From positions 1-64,000 of the forward strand of contig NZ_FOKC01000001.1 of assembly GCF_900112035.1 (NCBI RefSeq): a stretch of DNA of 64,000 bases. The letters are read 5' to 3'. Below are positions 10,050-17,879 of this stretch, piece after piece. The position numbers and the translations under genes were made by a program. Every line of letters starts with the position of its first letter. The first letter of the stretch is position 1. The notes below the pieces were generated by a model. The model was not told the origin of the DNA. It made no database searches and worked only from the letters and a program-made list of their open reading frames with translations. This stretch comes from Nocardioides alpinus (GTDB lineage Bacteria; Actinomycetota; Actinomycetes; Propionibacteriales; Nocardioidaceae).

Positions 10050-11317
10050 CGGGCATCTCCGGTCACGGCCAGGGCGGGGGTGGACCCGGTCCCGACGTCG
10101 CGCAGGGCGGCGCGGTCACCGGAGTGGGCGGCACGGACGATGTGCTCGAGGGCGTCCACGTCGAGCGGTCGCGGGTTGTTGGCGACCAGACGCTCGGCCC
10201 CCATCGCCTGCTCGGCCGTCCACCGCAGGCGGTCCTGCGGGAGGCCCAGCTCGGCGAGAGTGGACGGGACACCGACCGACGCCAGCAGCGTGGCGACACG
10301 GTCGATCGCCTGGTCGGCGAGGTCCTCGGGAGAGGCGTCCGCGGACGCGCCCATCGCCAACGCGATCACTGCCAGCTCCGGGATCCGGGCGGGGCGGTTG
10401 AACTCCATGACGTAGGGCAGGAGAGCCCCGACCCCGATGCCGTGCGGGGTGTGGGTGAGGGCTCCGACGGGGTACTGGATCGCGTGCGCCGCAGCGGTCC
10501 CGGCAGTTCCGAGGGCGAATCCCCCCGCGGTGGCGCCCAGCATCATCGCCTCCCGGGCTCCCACGTCGTCCGGGGACGACCACGCGCGGTGCAGGCTGCC
10601 CGCGATCAACCGGACCCCGAGGAGGGCGAAGGTGTCGGTCAGCTCGTTCTTGCCGACGAACACGCGCTCGGTGGCGAGCTCGGCCGACACCGGTCGGCGC
10701 ACTGCGGTGAAGGCCTCGATGACGTGCGACAGCGCGTCCGCCCCGGCGCTCGCCGTGAGCCCGGGCGGGCAGCCGAGGGTGAGCTCCGGGTCGCAGATCG
10801 CGGCGTGCGGGATGAGGTAGGGGCTCGAGATGCCGACCTTGCTCACCCGCGAGGGATCCGTCAGCACGGCCACGGGGGTGACCTCGGACCCGGTGCCCGC
10901 GGTGGTCGGGAGCGCGACGACCGGCAGCACCGGTCCCGGCACCCGGAACTCGCCGTAGTAGTCCGAGGGCTGGCCACCGTGGGTGAGCAGCACGGCGACC
11001 GCCTTGGCGAGGTCGAGGCAGCTGCCACCGCCCATGCCGATGACGACCTCGGGAGCCATGCGGGCCGCGAGCTCGGCGCACTCGCTCACCTGGTGCACGG
11101 GGACATCGGGCAGCACCTCGGCGTAGGTCGTGACGTGGACCCCCGCCTCCTCGAGCAGGCGGACCAGGCCGGCGAACTCGGCCGTCGCCCCGAAACGGGC
11201 ATCGGTGCAGATCAGTGCCCGCGAGCCGAGGGCGGCCGTGACGGCCCCGAGCGCGTGCCGCTGTCCGGCCCCGAACAGGACCTGTTGCGGTCCGCGTAGG
11301 ACGCCGAGCATGCTCAT
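10046..11317 (-). CDS. Iron-containing (group III) alcohol dehydrogenase
   Basis: A 423-residue NAD(P)-dependent dehydrogenase of the iron-activated family. The nucleotide loop GGGSCLDLAK is at 97-106, and the four metal ligands appear as Asp194, His198 (GADALSHVIEAF), His278 and His292 (AHAIQYPVG...HTPHG). It is the first gene of the long minus-strand unit, divergent from the GntR gene, and is coupled to an aldehyde dehydrogenase. Candidate substrates include 4-hydroxybutyrate, a 1,2-diol or a polyol; together with the GabD-like partner, 4-hydroxybutyrate is attractive but unproven. Confidence 0.88.
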   Translation of the reverse strand: MSMLGVLRGPQQVLFGAGQRHALGAVTAALGSRALICTDARFGATAEFAGLVRLLEEAGVHVTTYAEVLPDVPVHQVSECAELAARMAPEVVIGMGGGSCLDLAKAVAVLLTHGGQPSDYYGEFRVPGPVLPVVALPTTAGTGSEVTPVAVLTDPSRVSKVGISSPYLIPHAAICDPELTLGCPPGLTASAGADALSHVIEAFTAVRRPVSAELATERVFVGKNELTDTFALLGVRLIAGSLHRAWSSPDDVGAREAMMLGATAGGFALGTAGTAAAHAIQYPVGALTHTPHGIGVGALLPYVMEFNRPARIPELAVIALAMGASADASPEDLADQAIDRVATLLASVGVPSTLAELGLPQDRLRWTAEQAMGAERLVANNPRPLDVDALEHIVRAAHSGDRAALRDVGTGSTPALAVTGDAR

Positions 11318-11378
11318 GGGAGCTCCGGGGGTAGACGGGGGTGACAGGATCTGCCCGACGGTGCTCTCACTGACGGAT

Positions 11379-11400
11379 CATTTCCTATACGATCGGAATG
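11379..11400. promoter_or_regulatory. Candidate GntR operator in the divergent promoter
   Basis: The segment CATTTCC-TATACGAT-CGGAATG is an imperfect inverted repeat lying between the divergent dehydrogenase and GntR genes. It includes TACGAT, a possible -10 box for the GntR gene. The core CGATCGGA recurs in the dyads before the DJ-1 gene at 12266-12287, which suggests one regulator for both. Confidence 0.4.
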
Positions 11401-11447
11401 GCGAGAGCATGGGGCAGCGGACCAGCTGCTGTCAACAGGTGTGCAGC

Positions 11448-12215
11448 ATGTCGGAGAAAGGACCTCCCCACGTGGACGGCGAAGTGACGATCGAGCAGCA
11501 CCATCGCGGACCGCGCGGAGAGGACGGCGCCCCGCTCGTCCACCGACCCAGCGGGAGGCTGGCCGACGAGGTGTACGACACCCTCCTCGGGCAGCTGATG
11601 TCGCTGCGCATCGTCCCGGACTCACGCGTGACCATCGATGCACTGTCCCGCGAGCTCGGGGTGTCGCAGACACCGATCCGCGACGCGCTCAACCGGATGG
11701 AGGCCGACGGGCTCGTCGTACGGGTGCCCAATGCCGGCTACCGGATCCCCCCTCAGATCACCCGCCACCGCTTCGAGGACATGGTGGAGCTCCGCCTGCT
11801 CCTGGAGCCCGCCGCAGCACGGCACGCCGCGGAGCGTGCCACGTCCGAGCAGGTCGACGGCCTGCGCCGGATGCTGGAGGACATGGCCGACCTCGCAGAG
11901 GGCGACGGCCACCTGGCCTACGGCGCCTTCGGGCTGCGCGACGCAGCGTTCCACGACCTCGTGGCCGCGAGCGCGGGCAACCCGATCGTGCGCGAGGCAC
12001 TGGCCCGCCTGCACACGCACGTGCACCTGTTCCGCCTCGTCTACGACACCGAGGTGACGTTCCTGGCGATGGGCGAGCACGACGAGGTGCTGGCCGGGAT
12101 CGCCGCGCGCGACGCCGACGCCGCCGCCTATGCCATGCGCCGGCACATCCTGCTGTCCCGCGACCGGTTCCGCCGCCTGTTCGACGCGGCCGAGCGGGAG
12201 CAGGTCTCTCCCTGA
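11448..12215 (+). CDS. GntR-family regulator, FadR/FCD subgroup
   Basis: A 255-residue regulator. The winged helix-turn-helix reads LADEVYDTLLGQLMSLRIVP through ELGVSQTPIRDALNRMEADG (about residues 30-85). An all-helical FCD ligand domain follows, with the metal-site style residues DMVELRLLLEP and HDLV, and HDEVLAGIAARD near the end. FCD proteins usually sense organic acids made by the pathway they control. The start is uncertain: an in-frame ATG at 11409 adds 13 residues. It is divergent from the dehydrogenase-importer unit and precedes the DJ-1/hydrolase genes, so it probably governs both. Confidence 0.88.
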   Translation: MSEKGPPHVDGEVTIEQHHRGPRGEDGAPLVHRPSGRLADEVYDTLLGQLMSLRIVPDSRVTIDALSRELGVSQTPIRDALNRMEADGLVVRVPNAGYRIPPQITRHRFEDMVELRLLLEPAAARHAAERATSEQVDGLRRMLEDMADLAEGDGHLAYGAFGLRDAAFHDLVAASAGNPIVREALARLHTHVHLFRLVYDTEVTFLAMGEHDEVLAGIAARDADAAAYAMRRHILLSRDRFRRLFDAAEREQVSP

Positions 12216-12219
12216 GGTC

Positions 12220-12248
12220 TTGACGCGTGACCCGCGTCACGCCATTCT
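12220..12248 (+). promoter_or_regulatory. Promoter of the DJ-1/hydrolase operon with a Crp-like dyad inside the spacer
   Basis: A -35 box TTGACG (12220-12225) and a -10 box CATTCT (12243-12248) are 17 bases apart. The perfect dyad CGTGAC-CCGC-GTCACG (12226-12241), a GTGA-N6-TCAC Crp-type site, fills the spacer. A protein bound there would block polymerase, so repression is more likely than activation. Confidence 0.5.
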
Positions 12249-12265
12249 TGGGCCGATCCCGTGAA

Positions 12266-12287
12266 ATCCGATCGGATCGGATCCGAT
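12266..12287. promoter_or_regulatory. Overlapping palindromes downstream of the DJ-1 promoter
   Basis: Two overlapping perfect palindromes, ATCCGATCGGAT (12266-12277) and GATCGGATCCGATC (12274-12287), lie just after the predicted transcription start. They share CGATCGGA with the GntR promoter dyad near 11390. This is a likely operator cluster for the upstream GntR protein. Confidence 0.45.
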
Positions 12288-12326
12288 CTCTCCATCCCAT
12301 CCCCCGCAAGTGCAAGGAGACCGCAG

Positions 12327-12896
12327 GTGCCCAGAGCGCTGCTCCTGACCGGCGACGCCGCCGAGGAGCTCGACACCATGTATCCCTACTACCGCGTCCA
12401 GGAGGGTGGGTGGGACGTCGACGTGTCGTCGCGCACCATGCGCGACGTGCAGCTGGTGATCCACGAGTTCGACCCCAACTCCGACGCCTACGTCGAGAAG
12501 AACGGTCGCAAGCTGCCGGTCGACGTGCCGTGGGCCGATGTCGACGTCGAGCTCTACGACGCGCTCATCATCCCCGGCGGCCGCGCCCCGGAATGGATCC
12601 GGGTCGACGCCGACGTCCGACGGATCACCGAGCACTTCTTCGCCCGCGACCTCCCGATCGCCCTGGTCTGCCACGGGGCGCAGGTGCCGGCGGTCTACGG
12701 ACTGCTGAAGGGACGCAAGACAGCATGCTTCCCGCCCATCACGGGCGACATGGAGAACGCCGGGGCGACCGTCATCGACGCGCCCGACGTGGTCGACGGC
12801 AACCTCGTCTCCTGCCGGGGATGGCCTGACATGCCGCAGTTCGGCCGCGCGATGATGAAGCTCTTCTCGGAGTCTGTCGGTTCCGACCCGGCATGA
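12327..12896 (+). CDS. DJ-1/PfpI-family protein
   Basis: A 189-residue class I glutamine-amidotransferase-like protein. The nucleophile elbow is Cys115-His116 in LVCHGAQVP, with the conserved acid in GDAAEELD near residue 13. The start is GTG with a strong ribosome site AAGGAG eight bases upstream; a longer frame from 12261 would run across the operator palindromes. PfpI-like proteins act as deglycases, isonitrile hydratases or stress chaperones; which applies is not evident. The stop overlaps the hydrolase start (ATGA). Confidence 0.87.
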   Translation: MPRALLLTGDAAEELDTMYPYYRVQEGGWDVDVSSRTMRDVQLVIHEFDPNSDAYVEKNGRKLPVDVPWADVDVELYDALIIPGGRAPEWIRVDADVRRITEHFFARDLPIALVCHGAQVPAVYGLLKGRKTACFPPITGDMENAGATVIDAPDVVDGNLVSCRGWPDMPQFGRAMMKLFSESVGSDPA

Positions 12897-13657
12897 GCAC
12901 TCCGGTCGTGCTGTTCCTCCACGGCTCCGGCCCCGGCACGACCGGGGCCGGGGCGTGGGGAGCGACGATCGAGGGCCTCGGCCCGGACTGGCACGCGGTC
13001 GCCCCCGACCAGGCGGGCTTCGGCCACTCGCCGCTCCCGCCCGGCTCGCGGGGCGGGCTGCAGCTGTGGGTCGACGAGGCTGCCGCGCTGATGGACTCGC
13101 TCGGGGTCTCGTCGTACGCCGTCGTGGGTCACTCGATGGGCGGCGCCGTCGCCCTGGCGCTGGCTGCCGCCCGTCCCCAGCAGGTCGCCCGCGTGGTCGC
13201 GGTGGGGACCATGGGCGCACCGGGTGCACCGCTCTCCCCGGACCTCGACGCGCTCTGGGCCGCTCCGCCCGGCCCCGACGGAGCGCGCGACATGCTGGGC
13301 CGGCTGTTCCACGACCAGTCGCTCGTGACCGAGGCGGCGGTGCAGGCACGAGCAGCGGCGATGGAGGCCGGCGCGGCCTCGTTCGCCGACATGTTTCCCG
13401 CGCCCCGGCAACGGTGGTCCGACGACCTCACCCTGTCGGCGCAGACCCTGGCCGCCGTACGGGCACCGGTGCTCCTCGTCCACGGCGCGCAGGACCGGGT
13501 GACCCCGGTCCAGACCTCTTCGCTGCCCCTGATGGACCACCTCGGCGACGTCGACCTCCACGTGCTGGGCCGCTGCGGTCACGCCCCCGCTGTCGAGCGT
13601 CCGCGCGCGTTCCAGCACCTCCTGTCCGGCTTCCTGAGGGACCAGCCGGGCATCTGA
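12893..13657 (+). CDS. Alpha/beta hydrolase
   Basis: A 254-residue serine hydrolase. The oxyanion segment HGSGPGTTGAGAW (10-22) is the wording of meta-cleavage-product hydrolases such as BphD and MhpC. The triad is Ser81 in GHSMGG, Asp201 in HGAQDRVTP and His230 in GRCGHAPAVERP. It is translationally coupled to the DJ-1 gene. It may cleave a C-C or ester bond in the catabolic route served by this region; a C-C hydrolase role is an inference. Confidence 0.85.
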   Translation: MSTPVVLFLHGSGPGTTGAGAWGATIEGLGPDWHAVAPDQAGFGHSPLPPGSRGGLQLWVDEAAALMDSLGVSSYAVVGHSMGGAVALALAAARPQQVARVVAVGTMGAPGAPLSPDLDALWAAPPGPDGARDMLGRLFHDQSLVTEAAVQARAAAMEAGAASFADMFPAPRQRWSDDLTLSAQTLAAVRAPVLLVHGAQDRVTPVQTSSLPLMDHLGDVDLHVLGRCGHAPAVERPRAFQHLLSGFLRDQPGI

Positions 13658-13742
13658 CCGAGCCGGATGTCCTGACGGGCGTCGTCAGCTTCGTGATCAT
13701 GGTGAGGACGGCACCGGGTCGTCCCAGCCACGAGGAGCCGAC

Positions 13743-14087
13743 ATGTCCCTGTACGCCGCGATCACCTACACCCACGACGTCGACTGGACCGCCCCGGAGC
13801 AGGCGGAGGAGATGGGCGAGTACGCCGCCTTCGGGCAGGCGGCAGCCGCGATCATGCGCGGTGGTGCCGCGCTGTTCCCGACCGCGACGGCCACCACCGT
13901 GCGTGCCGAGGGCAAGGGTGGCGAGGTGGTCGTCTCGGACGGCCCCTACGCCGAGACCAAGGAGGTGCTGACCGGCTTCTTCCTGCTCGAGTGCACCGAC
14001 CTCGACCACGCCATCCAGGTCGCCGCGACCATCCCCGCCGCGTGGAACGGGGCTGTCGAGGTGCGCCCCGTCATCCCGATGGGCTGA
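13743..14087 (+). CDS. YCII-related DGPF-domain protein
   Basis: A 114-residue protein with the DGPF-type motif SDGPYAETKEVLTGFFLLE around residues 71-89. It has a ribosome site GAGGAG before the ATG. DGPF proteins are the standard neighbours of ECF42 sigma factors, and the sigma gene starts eight bases downstream. The biochemical role of the family is unknown. Confidence 0.88.
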   Translation: MSLYAAITYTHDVDWTAPEQAEEMGEYAAFGQAAAAIMRGGAALFPTATATTVRAEGKGGEVVVSDGPYAETKEVLTGFFLLECTDLDHAIQVAATIPAAWNGAVEVRPVIPMG

Positions 14088-14094
14088 CGCAGCG

Positions 14095-15318
14095 GTGCCC
14101 GGGTCCGACGCCGAGCTGGCGGAGCTGGTGCGTGAGTCGGGACGCGACGTGCTGGCCACCCTGGTGCGACAGGTGGGAGACCTCGAGCTGGCCCAGGACG
14201 CCGTGCAGGACGCCGTGGTCCGCGCCCTCGAGACGTGGGCGCGCGACGGTGTACCTCCCAGTCCCGTCGCCTGGTTGCGCGTCACGGCGCGACGCCGGGC
14301 CATCGACCTGCTGCGCCAGGCGCGCAGCCGCGGAGCCAGGGAGGAGCGAGCCGTGGCCGAGGACCCCGAGCTGCGCGGCGGCTGGACCGACGACCTCGAC
14401 CCGGGTGCCCTGCAGGACGACCTGCTCCGGCTGCTCTTCACCTGCTGCCACCCCAGCCTGGCGCCGGCCGGTCAGGTGGCGCTGGCCCTGCGCACCCTCT
14501 GCGGGCTCACCGAGGCGGAGATCGCGCGTGCGCTGCTCAGCACCCCGGACGCCGTCGCGAAGCGGCTGGTCCGGACGCGCCGGAAGATCAAGGTCGCCGG
14601 CATCCCCTACGTCGTGCCGCCCGACCACGAGCTGCCCGACCGGTGGGAGGGGGTGCTGACCACGGTGCACCTGGTCTTCAACGAGGGGTACGCCGCGACC
14701 TCGGGGAGCGACCTCACCCGGCCGGCCCTGGTGGCGGAGGCAGTGCGACTGGCCCGGTTGCTCGTGGCCCTGCAGCCCGACGACGCCGCTGCGCTCGGCC
14801 TGCTGGCCCTGATGCTGCTCCAGGACTCGCGTCACGCCGCCCGGCTCGACGACGACGGACGAGCGGTGCTCCTGGCCGACCAGGACCGGTCGCTCTGGGA
14901 CACCGCGCTGATCCATGAAGGGGTGGACCTCGTGGGGGCTGCCCTGCGCCGCTCGGGCGACCGGCCGCACCGCTTCGTGGTCCAGGCCGCGCTCGCCGCG
15001 TGCCACGCCCTCGCCCCGCGCTGGGAGGACACCGACTGGGCCGCGATCGTGTCGTGGTACGACCTGCTCCTGGTGGTCGACCCGTCGCCCGTGGTGGCCC
15101 TCAATCGAGCCGTGGCCATCGGTGAGCTGGCCGGACCAGCACCCGCGCTGGCACTGCTCGACCAGGTGGCGGGACTGGACGGATACGCCTACTGGCACGC
15201 GTCCCGCGCGGTCGTGCTGCGGCGCCTGGGACGCGAGGTCGAGGCAGCCGCAGCGGATCGTCGGGCCGCAGCACTTCCGGTCAGCGAACCGGTGCGCCGG
15301 ATCCTCGACCCCGACTGA
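14095..15318 (+). CDS. ECF42-type RNA polymerase sigma factor
   Basis: A 407-residue sigma-70 family protein. The sigma2 region (about residues 5-80) carries ELAQDAVQDAVVRALETW and the sigma4 region (about 115-165) carries LTEAEIARALLSTPDAVAKR. A long helical C-terminal extension (about 175-405, beginning VFNEGYAATSG) with repeat-like helices is the mark of ECF42, in which it takes part in activity control instead of a separate anti-sigma factor. The GTG start fits the DGPF gene eight bases before it. The target promoters are unknown. Confidence 0.9.
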   Translation: MPGSDAELAELVRESGRDVLATLVRQVGDLELAQDAVQDAVVRALETWARDGVPPSPVAWLRVTARRRAIDLLRQARSRGAREERAVAEDPELRGGWTDDLDPGALQDDLLRLLFTCCHPSLAPAGQVALALRTLCGLTEAEIARALLSTPDAVAKRLVRTRRKIKVAGIPYVVPPDHELPDRWEGVLTTVHLVFNEGYAATSGSDLTRPALVAEAVRLARLLVALQPDDAAALGLLALMLLQDSRHAARLDDDGRAVLLADQDRSLWDTALIHEGVDLVGAALRRSGDRPHRFVVQAALAACHALAPRWEDTDWAAIVSWYDLLLVVDPSPVVALNRAVAIGELAGPAPALALLDQVAGLDGYAYWHASRAVVLRRLGREVEAAAADRRAAALPVSEPVRRILDPD

Positions 15319-15344
15319 GCGGGCGCGACACCGCGAAATGCAAG

Positions 15345-15369
15345 GAGCCGGCCCCCCGGGGGCCGGCTC
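15345..15369. terminator. Bidirectional hairpin terminator between the sigma factor and GPGG genes
   Basis: A 12-bp perfect stem, GAGCCGGCCCCC and GGGGGCCGGCTC around a single C, lies between two convergent genes. There is no T-tract on either side, which is common in high-GC actinobacteria. Confidence 0.8.
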
Positions 15370-15388
15370 GTCGCATGTCTGCTTGTGC

Positions 15389-15535
15389 CTACTTGGTGAA
15401 GAGACTGACTCCACCGGGGCCGACCAGGAGACCGACGATGATGAGGACGACGCCCCACAACATCTGGCCCCGGACCAGCGAGATGATGCCGGACACCACG
15501 AGGATGACGGCAAGGATCCACAGCAACAGCGCCAT
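15389..15535 (-). CDS. 48-residue GPGG-motif membrane protein
   Basis: A small gene of 48 codons. The peptide is almost wholly hydrophobic: MALLLWILAVILVVSGIIS forms one helix and WGVVLIIVGLLVGPGGVSLF forms a second that ends in the GPGG motif seen in short actinobacterial membrane proteins. A ribosome site (GGGAG) lies eight bases before the ATG. It is convergent with the sigma factor gene. The function is unknown. Confidence 0.8.
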   Translation of the reverse strand: MALLLWILAVILVVSGIISLVRGQMLWGVVLIIVGLLVGPGGVSLFTK

Positions 15536-15619
15536 GACATGCTCCCTTCGGTTGAGCCCTCAACGTAGCCACCACCTCGACCGGCGGGAAATCGGCCACA
15601 CCCTTTCGGAGGGCGGGGC

Positions 15620-16192
15620 TCACCCCTCGGTGCGGCCCTCTTCGCGCAGCACCGGAGGCGTGAAGTTCTCCGGCCTGATGCCGGTCTTGTCGGCGTAGAA
15701 CGCTCGGACGACGTCCATGTCGGCGACGACGTCCCCCGTGGGATGGAACGTCGGGCCCCAGCCGACCGTGCGCGACGGGGCGTCGATGAAGGCCAGGGTG
15801 ATCGAGAGCCCCGTCTGCTGGGCGATCCGGTAGAACCCGGACTTCCAGTGCGTCCCGCGGGACCGGGTGCCCTCGGCGGCGAGGCCGATCAGCCACGGGT
15901 CGTCGCTCTCCGACTCGGCCAGCAGCTCCTTGATCGTGCGGCCGGGGTTCTTGCGGTCCAGCTCGACCGCTCCGGTGCGGCGCAGCAGCCAGCCCAGCGG
16001 GCCGACGAAGAGCTCCTCCTTGACCAGCAGCCGGATCGTGATGCCGTAGGACCAGGCCAGCAGCATGGTCAGCACCCAGTCCCAGTTGGACGTGTGCGGC
16101 GCACCGACGAGGACCCCGCGCTCGGGCACCTCACCGACCACCTTCCAGCGGACGGCACGCAGGACCAGGCGGGCGAATCTACGACGAAGCAC
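15620..16192 (-). CDS. Lysophospholipid acyltransferase-family protein (PlsC-like)
   Basis: A 190-residue acyltransferase. The catalytic HX4D motif is HTSNWDW with His33 and Asp38; the substrate-binding EGTRS motif is at 107-111. It is shorter than typical PlsC (about 240 residues). The GTG start is 14 bases inside the monooxygenase gene; a longer upstream frame reads as out-of-frame monooxygenase sequence. It probably transfers an acyl chain to a glycerolipid or similar acceptor at the membrane. Confidence 0.82.
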   Translation of the reverse strand: MLRRRFARLVLRAVRWKVVGEVPERGVLVGAPHTSNWDWVLTMLLAWSYGITIRLLVKEELFVGPLGWLLRRTGAVELDRKNPGRTIKELLAESESDDPWLIGLAAEGTRSRGTHWKSGFYRIAQQTGLSITLAFIDAPSRTVGWGPTFHPTGDVVADMDVVRAFYADKTGIRPENFTPPVLREEGRTEG

Positions 16193-17555
16193 GGGCTCGT
16201 CCCTTCTTGCGCTCGCGCTCGAGGTCCCACAGGTAGTGGTCGAAGTCGACCTCCATGGTGTGCCGGGGCGAGGCGTAGAACTGCTGGGTGTCGCGCTCGT
16301 GCTCGGCCGCCATCTGGCGCCGGACCACGGAGTCGGACGGGGGGACATAGGTGCCGGTGAGGATCTCGGCGATCCACGTCGCCTGCGCCTCGGCCAGCGG
16401 CATCACGGCGCCGAGGGGTTGCAGGAGGCCGAGGAAGAACAGGCCCGGCAGCCCGGGGTGCACGGCCCGCTTCCACAACGGCAGGTCGTTGTCGCGGGCC
16501 GCGAGGAGCTCGGGAGACAGGAAGGGGAAGCTCACGTGGTAGCCGGTGGCCCACACGACGAGGTCGGCCGGCGCCCTCGTGCCGTCGACGAAGACGATCC
16601 CGTCGCCGTCGAGGCGCTCGATGCCTGGCCGCGCGCTCACCGCGCCTGCGGCGAGCCGCTCGCGGATCTTCTCCGACTGCACCGGGTGCGACTGGCCGGG
16701 CTTGTGGCTCGGTGTCGGCAGGCCGTACTCGGCCATGCTCCCGCCGGCGGTGACGGCGCCGATCCGCAGGCGCAGCGCAGTGACCCACCACGGCACCCAG
16801 CCGGGCGGCAGCAGCCCCTGGTCGCTGGGCTTGCCCAGGAAGAACTTGCCGAGCACCCACTCGGTCCGACGCACCGACCAGGTCGTCGTACGCGCGTGGA
16901 AGGACGCCTCGACCGCGATGTCCATGGCGGAGTTGCCCGCCCCGACCACGACCACGTCGCGGCCCTCGAGCTGCGCGCGGGAGCGGTAGTCGTGGGCGTG
17001 GATCTGCTCACCGGCGAAGTCGCCGGGATAGGCCGGCTCGGGCCAGCGCGGGTCCCAGTGGTGGCCGTTGGCGACCAGCACGGCGTCGTACGTCCGGGTC
17101 TCGGTGCCGTCCGGCCCGGAGATCCGGACGTCCCAGCGGCCGTCGGCGGTGCGGGAGACGTCCTCGACGGTCGTGTCGAACGTGATCGTGTGCCGGAAGC
17201 CGAAGTGGTCGACGTAGTGCTGGAAGTAGGCGTGGACCTGGTCGTGCCGGGCGTAGGCCGGGTAGTCCTCGGGCATCGGGAAGTCGGAGTAGGCCATGCG
17301 GGGGCACGAGGTGTTGATCTCGAGGGTGTCGTAGCAGGCGGACTGCCCGTTGGAGTTGTCGAGGACCCACGTGCCGCCGATGTCACTCCCCATCTCGAAG
17401 CAGTCGAAGCCGATGCCGGCGAGGTAGAGCTGCTTGGCCGCGGCGATGCCCGACGAGCCGGCCCCGATGACGCAGGCGCGGGGCAGCGAGTCGTCGACCG
17501 GCACGGGCTCGGTGACGGCCGGGGCGCGGTGGGACTGCTTGACGAGGTAGGCCAT
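16179..17555 (-). CDS. Flavin-dependent monooxygenase (FMO/BVMO type)
   Basis: A 458-residue FAD/NADPH enzyme. The FAD-binding GAGSSG is at 31-36, the FMO fingerprint appears as FAGEQIHAHDY (F-x-G-x3-H-x3-Y pattern), and the NADPH-binding GAGNSAMD is near residue 218. It oxygenates a heteroatom or ketone in the cytoplasm; the substrate is unknown. It follows the GroES-like gene by ten bases and overlaps the acyltransferase gene, so it is part of the minus-strand run. Confidence 0.9.
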   Translation of the reverse strand: MAYLVKQSHRAPAVTEPVPVDDSLPRACVIGAGSSGIAAAKQLYLAGIGFDCFEMGSDIGGTWVLDNSNGQSACYDTLEINTSCPRMAYSDFPMPEDYPAYARHDQVHAYFQHYVDHFGFRHTITFDTTVEDVSRTADGRWDVRISGPDGTETRTYDAVLVANGHHWDPRWPEPAYPGDFAGEQIHAHDYRSRAQLEGRDVVVVGAGNSAMDIAVEASFHARTTTWSVRRTEWVLGKFFLGKPSDQGLLPPGWVPWWVTALRLRIGAVTAGGSMAEYGLPTPSHKPGQSHPVQSEKIRERLAAGAVSARPGIERLDGDGIVFVDGTRAPADLVVWATGYHVSFPFLSPELLAARDNDLPLWKRAVHPGLPGLFFLGLLQPLGAVMPLAEAQATWIAEILTGTYVPPSDSVVRRQMAAEHERDTQQFYASPRHTMEVDFDHYLWDLERERKKGRARASS

Positions 17556-17565
17556 CAGAGGCCCC

Positions 17566-17865
17566 TCACAGGTACAGCCCGGTGGACCCGGCCTCGAGGC
17601 GTTCGGCCGCGACGGCGTGGACGTCGCGCTCGCGCATGACGACGTAGACCTCGCCCTGGAGCTCGACCTCGGCCTTGTCCTCGGGATCGAAGAGCACCCG
17701 GTCGCCGATCTCGACGGCCCGCGCGTGCGGACCGACGGCGATCACCCGCGACCACGCCAGCCGGCGTGCGCCCATGGCCGCGGTCGCGGGGATCACGATG
17801 CCGCCGCTGGAGCGACGCTCACCCGCCTCCTGGTCCACCTCGACGAGGACGCGGTCGTGCAGCAT
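17566..17865 (-). CDS. GroES-like co-chaperonin protein, stand-alone
   Basis: A 99-residue protein with the GroES signature: MLHDRVLVEVDQ, a mobile-loop-like GERRSSGGIVIP, IAVGPHARAVEIGDRVLFDP and a C-terminal EVYVVMRERDVHAV. No groEL gene is adjacent. The mobile loop IVIP resembles the GroEL-binding tripeptide region. A CTG start overlapping the previous stop (CTGA at 17883) is an alternative to the ATG chosen. Its place beside DUF3618 is unusual for a true groES. Confidence 0.78.
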   Translation of the reverse strand: MLHDRVLVEVDQEAGERRSSGGIVIPATAAMGARRLAWSRVIAVGPHARAVEIGDRVLFDPEDKAEVELQGEVYVVMRERDVHAVAAERLEAGSTGLYL

Positions 17866-17879
17866 CTTGATCGGGGCGC

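Noticed and set aside
15620..16348. 242-residue acyltransferase with a long N-terminus
   Set aside because: The first 52 residues are Ser/Thr/Pro-rich out-of-frame monooxygenase sequence; the GTG at 16192 gives the family's usual opening.
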